The position numbers and the translations under genes were made by a program. Source: WLJO01 sp032117595 (GTDB lineage Bacteria > Actinomycetota > Acidimicrobiia > Acidimicrobiales > Ilumatobacteraceae). From it: a stretch of 5,603 nt of DNA. Shown here piece by piece: positions 1 through 5,603 of the stretch. Every line of letters starts with the position of its first letter. Positions within the stretch are counted from its first letter, which is position 1. Location of the stretch: NCBI GenBank assembly GCA_032117595.1, contig JAULYZ010000175.1, positions 1 to 5,603 on the forward strand, written 5' to 3'. The notes under the pieces were generated by a model that searched no databases, had not been told where the DNA came from, and was given only the letters and a program-made list of their open reading frames with translations.

Positions 1-28
1 TGAGCGCTTCCGTGTGGGGGCGTGCCGC

Positions 29-814
29 CTACAGCGTGATGAGCCCCTGGCGGGTGGCGATCACCACTGCCTCGGTGCGACCCCGCGCGCCGAGCTTGGC
101 GTAGATGTGGTGCAAGTGGTTCTTCACGGTCTTCACGCTGAGAAAGAGCGAGGTGGCCAGTTGTCGGTCGGTGAGCCCGGACGCAGCGAGGGCGAGCACT
201 TCGCGCTCGCGACGGCTCAGCACCTCGGGGTTGCGCTGCTTGGTGCGTTCCCGGGCCCCGGCGCGCCGTGCCGCGGCCTCGTTGCCCACGGTGGCGAGGA
301 ACTCCGCAAGATCCTCGACCGCTGTGTCGCTGCACACCACGCCGGCAGCGCCCGAGGCGCGTGCAGCATGGGGCTCCACGCCGAGCCGTGGTGCGAGCGC
401 CACCACCTTGGCGCGCAGCGCGGCCCGCATGAACAGCCGGCAGGTCTCGAGCCCGCCGACGGAATCGGTGGCCACATCGACGAGCACCACATTCGGCACC
501 GACCGGATGGCGGCGACGAGCGCCTCGCGTCCGGGTGGGGCATCGGTGACCGCCTCGAAGCCCAGTTCGACGAGGGAGCGGCAGAGGGCTTGGCGCAGCG
601 TGCGGTGCCGCGCCACCACGAGCACCCGGGGAGCCGGTGTGTCGCGGGCGACAGAGCGGTGCGGCGTGGCAGTCGCGGGGGAACTGGGGCTGGTGCGCAG
701 CGCCAGGGGGTCGCGCCCGCCGGTGCTGCGGGCGGTGGCGCTCGACGTGGCCGGGATGGACGTGGCCGGGATGGAACTGGTCGGGACAGAGGTGGTGTGT
801 GCGGACGTAGCCAT
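29..814 (-). CDS. LuxR-family response regulator with degenerate receiver domain
   Basis: A 261-residue DNA-binding transcription regulator. Residues 1-60 are a low-complexity Ser/Thr/Ala/Pro-rich tail. Residues about 62-177 resemble a CheY-like receiver. Residues about 198-255 are a clear LuxR/NarL helix-turn-helix (LSRREREVLALAASGLTD, then SVKTVKNHLHHIYAKLG). In the receiver the usual phospho-acceptor aspartate is kept (D113 in VLVDVA), but the acidic pair is replaced by A68-R69, the conserved Thr/Ser by A141, and the conserved Lys by S162. Classical phosphorelay is therefore doubtful and the protein may work independently of phosphorylation; this is inference. No sensor kinase gene is visible in the window. 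The ATG at 814 is the only Met start before the receiver; a TTG at 826 is possible. I see no good Shine-Dalgarno or -10 element for it. The gene is divergent from coaE across a 61-base gap. Its target genes cannot be read from the sequence. Confidence 0.88.
   Translation of the reverse strand: MATSAHTTSVPTSSIPATSIPATSSATARSTGGRDPLALRTSPSSPATATPHRSVARDTPAPRVLVVARHRTLRQALCRSLVELGFEAVTDAPPGREALVAAIRSVPNVVLVDVATDSVGGLETCRLFMRAALRAKVVALAPRLGVEPHAARASGAAGVVCSDTAVEDLAEFLATVGNEAAARRAGARERTKQRNPEVLSRREREVLALAASGLTDRQLATSLFLSVKTVKNHLHHIYAKLGARGRTEAVVIATRQGLITL
744..788. repeat. 15-bp tandem repeat inside the regulator's N-terminal tail
   Basis: Two exact 15-base copies (744-758 and 759-773, unit gacgtggccgggatg) are followed by a diverged third copy (774-788). 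The unit is five codons long, so it stays in frame. On the - strand it encodes the pentads VPTSS, IPATS, IPATS of the low-complexity tail. It looks like slippage-type expansion in a disordered linker rather than a regulatory site. Confidence 0.8.
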
Positions 815-862
815 GGCGCACAGCAAGCCATCCCGGGCTGAAGGGCCGCTGAAGGCGTGCCG

Positions 863-876
863 TAGGCTCGTGAATG
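863..876 (+). promoter_or_regulatory. Putative -10 element and leaderless start of coaE
   Basis: TAGGCT (863-868) fits the TANNNT -10 consensus and ends seven bases before the GTG at 876. Transcription would then begin at or next to the start codon. There is no convincing Shine-Dalgarno sequence; GAAGG at 851-855 is too far away. No clear -35 box is seen. It lies in the 61-base gap between coaE and the divergent regulator. The site is inferred from pattern and from the matching arrangement at mscR and uvrB. Confidence 0.45.
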
Positions 877-1544
877 TGATCGTCGTCGGCCTTACCGGGG
901 GTATCGGATCGGGCAAGTCCACGGTGTCGGCGGCACTCGCCGAACGGGGCGCCATCATCATCGATGCCGACGCCATCGTGAAAGAACTCCAGCAGGCCGG
1001 TCGGCCCATCTTCGTGAAGATGGTGGAGCGTTTCGGTCCCCAGATCGTCGGCGCCGACGGCGAACTCGATCGGGCGAAGGTGGCTGGCATCGTCTTCAAC
1101 GACGCGGATGCGCTGAAGGACCTGAACGGCATCGTGCACCCCACGATGGGAACCGAGATCCGTGACCGAATCCTCGCCCAGGCGAACACCGACAACGTGG
1201 TGGTGCTCGATGTCGCGCTGATGGCCGAGAACGACGGGCGTCGCCGTTATCAGGTGGGCGCCGTGATCGTCGTGGACACGCCGGTGGAGACGGCGGTGCA
1301 CCGGCTCACCACCTACCGGGGCCTCACCGAGGACGATGCCCGGGCGCGCATCGGTCGGCAGGCGTCGCGTGAGGACCGGCTGAAGATCGCCGACCGTGTG
1401 GTGGACAACAGCGGCGACCGGGCGCACCTCGAGGCGCAGCTCGACGGTCTGTGGGAATGGATCCGCAGCCTCCCGCCCACACCGCCGCCCTCAACCGGCG
1501 AGAGTGCCGACGCAGGCGACCCCGGCGCACCGCCGAAGTCCTGA
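876..1544 (+). CDS. coaE: Dephospho-CoA kinase
   Basis: Catalyses the last step of coenzyme A synthesis, ATP-dependent phosphorylation of dephospho-CoA on the 3'-hydroxyl of the ribose, in the cytoplasm. The 222-residue protein opens with the P-loop GLTGGIGSGKST (residues 5-16), then the family's DAD substrate motif (D30-A-D32), GELDR (62-66), the HP motif (88-89) and the C-terminal ADRVVDNSGD segment (172-181). The usual PLL(V/F)E motif is altered to ALMAE (114-118), and the Gln usually found in the ETQ motif of the following segment is Ala (ETA, 138-140). The last ~24 residues are a Pro/Ser/Gly-rich tail, probably disordered, so the protein is slightly longer than the usual ~200. The start at GTG 876 gives MIVVGLTGG, the typical family N-terminus; GTG 870 would add two residues. 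The open frame extends far upstream, but that part is a shadow of the opposite-strand regulator. Confidence 0.95.
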   Translation: MIVVGLTGGIGSGKSTVSAALAERGAIIIDADAIVKELQQAGRPIFVKMVERFGPQIVGADGELDRAKVAGIVFNDADALKDLNGIVHPTMGTEIRDRILAQANTDNVVVLDVALMAENDGRRRYQVGAVIVVDTPVETAVHRLTTYRGLTEDDARARIGRQASREDRLKIADRVVDNSGDRAHLEAQLDGLWEWIRSLPPTPPPSTGESADAGDPGAPPKS

Positions 1545-1545
1545 C

Positions 1546-1560
1546 TACTGTCGCCAGTCA
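1546..1560 (+). promoter_or_regulatory. Putative -10 element and leaderless start of mscR
   Basis: TACTGT (1546-1551) fits TANNNT and ends eight bases before the ATG at 1560. It lies immediately after the coaE stop codon. The 15-base gap between the genes has no Shine-Dalgarno sequence, so mscR is either read from its own leaderless transcript or translated by coupling to coaE. A TG at 1542-1543 is one base further upstream than in a standard extended -10. Confidence 0.4.
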
Positions 1561-2642
1561 TGCATCGAGTACGCGGTGTGGTGGCTCGCTCCAAGGGCGC
1601 GCCGGTCACGGTGGAGACGATCCTCGTGCCCGATCCCGGCCCGGGTGAGGCGCTCGTGCGGGTGCAGGCATGCGGGGTGTGCCACACCGATCTGCACTAC
1701 CGCGAGGGTGGTATCGGCGACGAGTTCCCGTACTTGCTCGGCCACGAGGCAGCCGGTGTGGTGGAGGCGATCGGCCCCGACGTCGACGACGTGGCGGTGG
1801 GCGACTTCGTGATCCTCAACTGGCGTGCCGTGTGCGGTAACTGCCGCAGTTGCCGACGGGGCCGGCCCTGGTACTGCTTCAGCACCTTCAACGCCACGCA
1901 GAAGATGACCCTCGAGGACGGGACTCCGCTCTCGCCCGCTCTCGGCATTGGTGCGTTTGCGGAGAAGACGCTGGTCGCAGCGGGGCAGTGCACCAAGATC
2001 GACCCGAAAGCCCCGCCGACTGCTGCCGGACTGCTCGGGTGCGGCGTGATGGCGGGTATCGGGGCCGCCATCAACACGGCCCAGGTGGGTCGGGGCGACA
2101 CGGTTGCGGTGTTCGGCTGCGGTGGTGTTGGCGATGCAGCGATTGCCGGTGCACGGCTCGCCGGGGCGCGCACGATCATCGCTGTCGACATCGACGACCG
2201 CAAGCTCGAGTGGGCGCGCAGTTTCGGTGCCACACACACGGTGAACGGGGCCTCGGTGGAGCCCGTGCAGGCCATCAAGGAGATCACCGACGGCAACGGC
2301 GTGGACGTGGCCATCGACGCAGTCGGCATCCCACTCACGTACCGACAGGCCTTCGAGGCGCGTGATCTCGCCGGAACCGTGGTGTTGGTCGGTGTGCCGC
2401 GGCCCGACATGGAGATCAACCTGCCGTTCATCGAGGTGTTCGGCCGCGGCGGGTCGCTCAAGTCCAGTTGGTACGGCGACTGCCTGCCCTCGCGCGACTT
2501 CCCGATGCTGATCGAGCTCTACCTGCAGGGCCGACTCGACCTCGACCGTTTCGTGTCCGAGACGATCGGCCTCGACGACGTCGAGGCGGCGTTCCACAAG
2601 ATGGAGAAGGGCGATGTGCTCCGCTCCGTCGTCGTCCTGTAA
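1560..2642 (+). CDS. mscR: S-(hydroxymethyl)mycothiol dehydrogenase (mycothiol-dependent formaldehyde dehydrogenase)
   Basis: A zinc-dependent, NAD-linked medium-chain dehydrogenase. It oxidises S-hydroxymethyl-mycothiol, the spontaneous adduct of formaldehyde and mycothiol; the family also reduces S-nitrosomycothiol. At 360 residues it has the usual length. Catalytic zinc ligands are C41 (in GVCHTD), H62 (in GHE) and C161 (in GCGVMAG). Structural zinc is held by C92, C95, C98 and C106. The Rossmann motif GCGGVG is at 186-191, and D210 at the end of the second strand favours NAD over NADP. The segments YREGGIGDEFPYLLGHEAAG, LNWRAVCG, FNATQKMTL and GGSLKSSWYGDCLP match my memory of actinobacterial MscR closely, which separates it from generic alcohol dehydrogenases and from the glutathione-dependent class III enzyme. 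It sits between coaE and uvrB. The metallo-beta-lactamase-fold hydrolase that accompanies mscR in mycobacteria is not in this window. All metal ligands are intact. Confidence 0.93.
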   Translation: MHRVRGVVARSKGAPVTVETILVPDPGPGEALVRVQACGVCHTDLHYREGGIGDEFPYLLGHEAAGVVEAIGPDVDDVAVGDFVILNWRAVCGNCRSCRRGRPWYCFSTFNATQKMTLEDGTPLSPALGIGAFAEKTLVAAGQCTKIDPKAPPTAAGLLGCGVMAGIGAAINTAQVGRGDTVAVFGCGGVGDAAIAGARLAGARTIIAVDIDDRKLEWARSFGATHTVNGASVEPVQAIKEITDGNGVDVAIDAVGIPLTYRQAFEARDLAGTVVLVGVPRPDMEINLPFIEVFGRGGSLKSSWYGDCLPSRDFPMLIELYLQGRLDLDRFVSETIGLDDVEAAFHKMEKGDVLRSVVVL

Positions 2643-2658
2643 TCGAACATCCGTTCGC
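2643..2658. promoter_or_regulatory. LexA/SOS box upstream of uvrB
   Basis: TCGAACATCCGTTCGC contains the palindrome CGAAC-N4-GTTCG and differs at only the last base from the mycobacterial/Gram-positive-type SOS box TCGAAC-N4-GTTCGA. It begins at the base after the mscR stop codon and ends just before the extended -10 of uvrB, covering the -35/spacer region. LexA bound here would block RNA polymerase. This predicts induction of uvrB, and uvrA behind it, by DNA damage. Confidence 0.85.
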
Positions 2659-2675
2659 TGATAGCCTGCGAGCCG
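2659..2675 (+). promoter_or_regulatory. Extended -10 promoter and leaderless start of uvrB
   Basis: TGATAGCCT (2659-2667) fits the extended -10 pattern TGN-TANNNT. The hexamer TAGCCT ends seven bases before the GTG at 2675, and no Shine-Dalgarno sequence precedes the start, so a transcript beginning at the start codon is likely. No good -35 box is seen; its place is taken by the SOS box. The position of the start site is inferred. Confidence 0.6.
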
Positions 2676-4693
2676 TGACGCGGTTCGAGGTGGTGTCGGA
2701 GTACCAACCCGCTGGCGACCAACCGACGGCCATCGAATCGCTCGCAGCGGGCGTGGAGGCGGGGGAGCGCTTCCAGACCCTGCTCGGCATCACCGGCTCC
2801 GGCAAGAGCGCCACCATTGCCTGGACCATCGAGAAGGTGCAGCGGCCCACGCTGCTGCTGGCGCCCAACAAGTCGCTTGCAGCGCAGTTGGCCCAGGAGA
2901 TGCGCGAGTTCTTCCCCAACAACCGGGTCGAGTACTTCGTCTCCTACTACGACTACTACCAGCCCGAGGCCTACATCCCGTCGAGCGACACCTACATCGA
3001 GAAGGACTCCTCGATCAACGACGAGATCGACCGCCTCCGGCACTCGGCCACTGCGGCGCTGCTCACGCGGCGCGACACCATCGTGGTGGCGTCGGTGTCG
3101 TGCATCTACGGCATGGGTAACCCCGAGGAGTACCGCGGGCAGCTGCTCGAACTGCATGTCGGTGTCGACTACGACCAGCGCTCCATCCTGAGGCGGCTCG
3201 TCGACCTCCAGTACGACCGCAACGACATGACGCTGGGTCGCGGCAACTTCCGGGTCCGTGGCGACACCATCGAGATCCACCCCAGCTACGAGGAGTCCGT
3301 GCTCCGGGTGGAGATGTTCGGCGACACCGTCGACCGGATCACCGTGGTGGATCCGCTCACCGGCGAGCAGCTGCGAGAACTGTCGGAGACCATGGTGTTC
3401 CCGGCAACCCACTACGTGGCCGGCGACGAGCGCATGCGCACGGCCGTACTCGGTATCGAGCGCGAGCTGCAGGAGCGCCTTGCGTGGTTCGAGCAGGAGG
3501 GAAAGCTCCTCGAGGCCCAGCGGCTGCGGATGCGCACGCAGTACGACCTCGAGATGATGCAGGAGGTCGGCTACTGCAACGGCATCGAGAACTACTCGAT
3601 GCACATCGACGGCCGCCAGCCCGGCGAGCCGCCCTTCACGCTGCTCGACTATTTCCCGAAGGACTACCTCCTCGTCATCGACGAGAGCCACGTCACGGTC
3701 CCGCAGCTGCACGGTCAGTTCGAGGGCGACCGCAGCCGCAAGAACATCCTCGTCGATCATGGCTTCCGCCTCCCCTCGGCGCGCGACAACCGCCCGCTCC
3801 GGTTCGAGGAAGTGATGGAACGCATCAACCAGTGCATCTTCCTCTCGGCAACGCCCAGCAGTTACGAGCTGCGTGTCTCGAACCGTGTGGTGGAGCAGAT
3901 CGTGCGCCCGACGGGCCTCGTCGACCCCGAGGTCATCGTCAAGCCCACCAAGGGACAGATCGACGACATCATCGAGTCCATCAACGACCGTGTCGGTCGC
4001 GGCGACCGGGTGCTCATCACCACACTCACCAAGAAGATGGCCGAGGACCTCACCGAGTACCTCCTCGAACAGGGCCTGCGAGTGCGGTACCTGCACTCCA
4101 ACATCGACACCATTGCCCGCATCGAGATCATCCGGGCGCTTCGGCTCGGCGAGTTCGACGTGCTCGTGGGCATCAACCTCCTGCGCGAGGGACTCGACCT
4201 GCCCGAGGTATCGCTCGTGGCCATCCTCGACGCCGACAAGGAGGGCTTCCTGCGCAGCGAGACCTCGCTCATCCAGATGATCGGCCGTGCGGCGCGCAAT
4301 GTGGACGGTCAGGTGGTGATGTACGCCGACCGGGTCACCGACTCCATGCAGCGGGCCATCAGCGAGACCAACCGGCGACGTGGCCTCCAGGTGGCGCACA
4401 ATGCCGAGCACGGGATCAATCCCCAGACCATCCGCAAGGCGGTGGGCGACATCCTCTCCATGCTGCGGCCCGACGACACGGCCCCGCTCCCCGGTAAGGA
4501 CCGGCGTCGCTCCCGCGAACGGGACAAGGTGCAGCGGGAACTCCGCACGCTGCCCCAGCAGGAGCTCGGTCGTCTCATCCAGACCCTCGAGGAGGAAATG
4601 CACGAGGCGGCGGCGGAGTTGAAGTTCGAGTATGCGGCGCGCCTCCGGGACGAGATCAACGAGCTCCGTCGTGAGCTCAAGGAGGCAGGCTGA
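2675..4693 (+). CDS. uvrB: UvrABC excision nuclease subunit B (damage-verifying helicase)
   Basis: UvrB receives damaged DNA from UvrA, verifies the lesion with its beta-hairpin and limited helicase activity, and recruits UvrC for incision. The 672-residue product matches the family length (E. coli 673). Visible in order: Walker A GITGSGKS (38-45), the DNA-clamping beta-hairpin YYDYYQPEAY (91-100) followed by the DTYIEKDSSIND segment (105-116), RGDTIEI (195-201), the DEAD-like box DESH (336-339), SATP (391-394), the RPTGLVDPEV segment, helicase motif VI QMIGRAARN (534-542), and the C-terminal UVR domain (about 634-669, EEEMHEAAAELKFEYAARLRDEI) that contacts UvrC and UvrA. Ser rather than Thr after the P-loop lysine is normal in actinobacteria. 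The GTG at 2675 gives MTRFEVVSEYQPAGDQP, the expected N-terminus; the longer open frame upstream overlaps mscR and is not coding. An SOS box and -10 element precede it, and uvrA follows after one base. Confidence 0.98.
   Translation: MTRFEVVSEYQPAGDQPTAIESLAAGVEAGERFQTLLGITGSGKSATIAWTIEKVQRPTLLLAPNKSLAAQLAQEMREFFPNNRVEYFVSYYDYYQPEAYIPSSDTYIEKDSSINDEIDRLRHSATAALLTRRDTIVVASVSCIYGMGNPEEYRGQLLELHVGVDYDQRSILRRLVDLQYDRNDMTLGRGNFRVRGDTIEIHPSYEESVLRVEMFGDTVDRITVVDPLTGEQLRELSETMVFPATHYVAGDERMRTAVLGIERELQERLAWFEQEGKLLEAQRLRMRTQYDLEMMQEVGYCNGIENYSMHIDGRQPGEPPFTLLDYFPKDYLLVIDESHVTVPQLHGQFEGDRSRKNILVDHGFRLPSARDNRPLRFEEVMERINQCIFLSATPSSYELRVSNRVVEQIVRPTGLVDPEVIVKPTKGQIDDIIESINDRVGRGDRVLITTLTKKMAEDLTEYLLEQGLRVRYLHSNIDTIARIEIIRALRLGEFDVLVGINLLREGLDLPEVSLVAILDADKEGFLRSETSLIQMIGRAARNVDGQVVMYADRVTDSMQRAISETNRRRGLQVAHNAEHGINPQTIRKAVGDILSMLRPDDTAPLPGKDRRRSRERDKVQRELRTLPQQELGRLIQTLEEEMHEAAAELKFEYAARLRDEINELRRELKEAG
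4679..4685 (+). promoter_or_regulatory. Perfect Shine-Dalgarno site for uvrA inside the end of uvrB
   Basis: AAGGAGG lies nine bases before the GTG at 4695 and within the last codons of uvrB. It fixes the uvrA start and supports co-transcription with uvrB and translational coupling. It is the only strong Shine-Dalgarno sequence before a start codon in this window. Confidence 0.85.
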
Positions 4694-4694
4694 C

Positions 4695-5603
4695 GTGGCC
4701 GAGAGCACGAAGATCGTGGTGCGCGGTGCCCGCGAGCACAACCTCAAGAATGTGGCGGTCGATCTGCCGCGGGACCGGCTCATCGTCTTCACGGGGCTGT
4801 CGGGCTCGGGCAAGTCGAGCCTCGCGTTCGACACCATCTACGCAGAGGGTCAGCGTCGGTATGTGGAGTCCCTCAGCGCCTACGCGCGCCAGTTCCTCGG
4901 CCAGATGGACAAGCCCGACGTCGACTTCATCGAGGGGCTCTCGCCGGCCATCTCCATCGACCAGAAGTCGGCATCGCGCAACCCCCGATCCACCGTCGGG
5001 ACCATCACCGAGGTGTACGACTACCTGCGACTCCTGTTCGCCCGCATCGGTGTGCAGCACTGCCCGAACGACGGCACTCGCCTGGCGCGCCAGACCCCGC
5101 AGCAGATCGTCGACCGGATCCTCACCCTCCCCGAGGGAACCCGGTTCCAGGTGCTCGCGCCCGTCGTGCGCGGACGCAAGGGTGAGTACGACACGCTGCT
5201 GCAGGACCTGGCAAGCCAGGGCTTCGTGCGCGCCCGAATCGACGGCGAGGTTGCCGACATCGCCGAGTTCGTCAAGCGTGACGAGCGGCTCGCCCGTTAC
5301 GAGCAGCACACCATCGAGATCGTGATCGACCGTCTCGTGCTGCGCGACGGCATCGCCCGGCGACTCACCGACTCCCTCGAGACCGCGCTGCGGCTCGCCG
5401 AGGGGGTCGCCGAGGTGGAGATCGTGCCCAAGGAGGGCGAGGAAGCCCCCGAGACCATCACCTTCTCGCAGCACCTCGCCTGCCCCAAGTGCGGGTCGTC
5501 GTTCGAGGAGCCCGCGCCGCGCAACTTCTCGTTCAACTCGCCGTACGGCGCATGCGAGAAGTGCGATGGTCTCGGCACCACCTTCGAGGTGGACCCCGAA
5601 CTC
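4695..5603 (+). CDS. uvrA: UvrABC excision nuclease subunit A, N-terminal part (runs off the window)
   Basis: UvrA is the dimeric ABC-type ATPase that first scans DNA for bulky lesions and loads UvrB. Only the first 303 codons are here, about a third of a normal ~950-residue protein, with no internal stop. Visible: the N-terminus IVVRGAREHNLKNV (7-20), Walker A GLSGSGKSS (34-42), the segment AEGQRRYVESLSAYARQFLGQM (50-71), the Q-loop region GLSPAISIDQKSASRNPRSTVGT (81-103), the UvrB-binding insertion (about 120-250), and the first zinc module with C263, C266, C287 and C290 (CPKCG ... CEKCDGLG). The GTG start follows the uvrB TGA by one base and is set by a perfect Shine-Dalgarno sequence. The second ATPase half, signature motifs and second zinc finger lie beyond the right edge. 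Expression is probably shared with uvrB under the SOS box. Confidence 0.97.
   Translation, partial: MAESTKIVVRGAREHNLKNVAVDLPRDRLIVFTGLSGSGKSSLAFDTIYAEGQRRYVESLSAYARQFLGQMDKPDVDFIEGLSPAISIDQKSASRNPRSTVGTITEVYDYLRLLFARIGVQHCPNDGTRLARQTPQQIVDRILTLPEGTRFQVLAPVVRGRKGEYDTLLQDLASQGFVRARIDGEVADIAEFVKRDERLARYEQHTIEIVIDRLVLRDGIARRLTDSLETALRLAEGVAEVEIVPKEGEEAPETITFSQHLACPKCGSSFEEPAPRNFSFNSPYGACEKCDGLGTTFEVDPEL

Noticed and set aside
1..28. The TGA at 1-3 as the stop of an upstream + strand gene
   Set aside because: Only one codon would be inside the window, so nothing supports it; no terminator hairpin is apparent in these 28 bases either.
105..875. Long upstream extension of the coaE reading frame, and another + strand open frame at 14-841
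   Set aside because: Both overlap the - strand LuxR regulator, whose helix-turn-helix is clear. CoaE proteins begin next to the P-loop, and the upstream translations are low-complexity Arg/Ser/Ala-rich sequence.
1545..2597. A 350-codon open frame on the - strand opposite mscR
   Set aside because: Lies antisense to a fully conserved dehydrogenase; its translation is His/Arg/Glu-rich with no family motifs.
2468..2674. Possible 69-residue N-terminal extension of UvrB from an ATG at 2468
   Set aside because: It overlaps the conserved C-terminus of mscR in another frame and the SOS box; the family N-terminus begins at GTG 2675.
2795..2812. GKS instead of GKT in the UvrB Walker A motif
   Set aside because: Serine here is usual in actinobacterial UvrB, so it is not a defect.
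2519..4837. A 772-codon open frame on the - strand opposite uvrB and the start of uvrA
   Set aside because: It is a GC-driven shadow: the + strand carries unmistakable UvrB and UvrA, and the antisense translation is a Val/Asp/Glu/Leu-rich sequence with no recognisable domain.
5061..5075. UvrA CPND at residues 123-126 where some homologues have a CxxC pair
   Set aside because: The E. coli protein, as I recall it, also lacks the second cysteine (CPDHD), so this is a variable position and not a lost zinc site; the true first zinc module (C263, C266, C287, C290) is intact.

Overview
The window is a short, densely packed stretch of a high-GC bacterial chromosome. It holds four recognisable genes on the + strand and one on the - strand, with no RNA genes, mobile elements or CRISPR arrays that I can see. 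An actinobacterium is indicated by strong G/C preference at third codon positions, GTG starts, a mycothiol-dependent dehydrogenase (mycothiol is an actinobacterial thiol), an actinobacterial-type SOS box (GAAC-N4-GTTC) and a UvrB whose Walker A ends in GKS, as in mycobacteria. A deep lineage such as Acidimicrobiia is plausible, because uvrB and uvrA are directly adjacent here, but that placement is only a guess.

Layout: 1-28 holds nothing I can identify. 29-814 (-) is a LuxR-type response regulator with a degenerate receiver domain and a low-complexity N-terminal tail. A 61-base divergent gap (815-875) separates it from coaE (876-1544, +), dephospho-CoA kinase. Fifteen bases later comes mscR (1560-2642, +), S-(hydroxymethyl)mycothiol dehydrogenase. 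A 32-base gap contains a near-perfect LexA/SOS box and a promoter -10 element, followed by uvrB (2675-4693, +). One base after the uvrB stop, uvrA (4695, +) begins and runs off the right edge of the window; only its first 303 codons are present.

How the genes work together: uvrB and uvrA encode the damage-recognition proteins of nucleotide excision repair. They look like one SOS-inducible, translationally coupled operon, with a perfect AAGGAGG ribosome binding site for uvrA inside the end of uvrB. mscR detoxifies formaldehyde through mycothiol and sits directly upstream of these repair genes, so prevention and repair of aldehyde damage lie side by side. coaE completes coenzyme A synthesis; from memory, coaE near uvrB is a common actinobacterial arrangement.

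The most notable regulatory pattern is that coaE, mscR and uvrB each have a TANNNT -10-like hexamer ending 7-8 bases before the start codon and no Shine-Dalgarno sequence, whereas uvrA, inside the operon, has a perfect one. This points to leaderless transcripts for the first three. I found no convincing new biological system; the genes are known families and the interest lies in regulation and arrangement.
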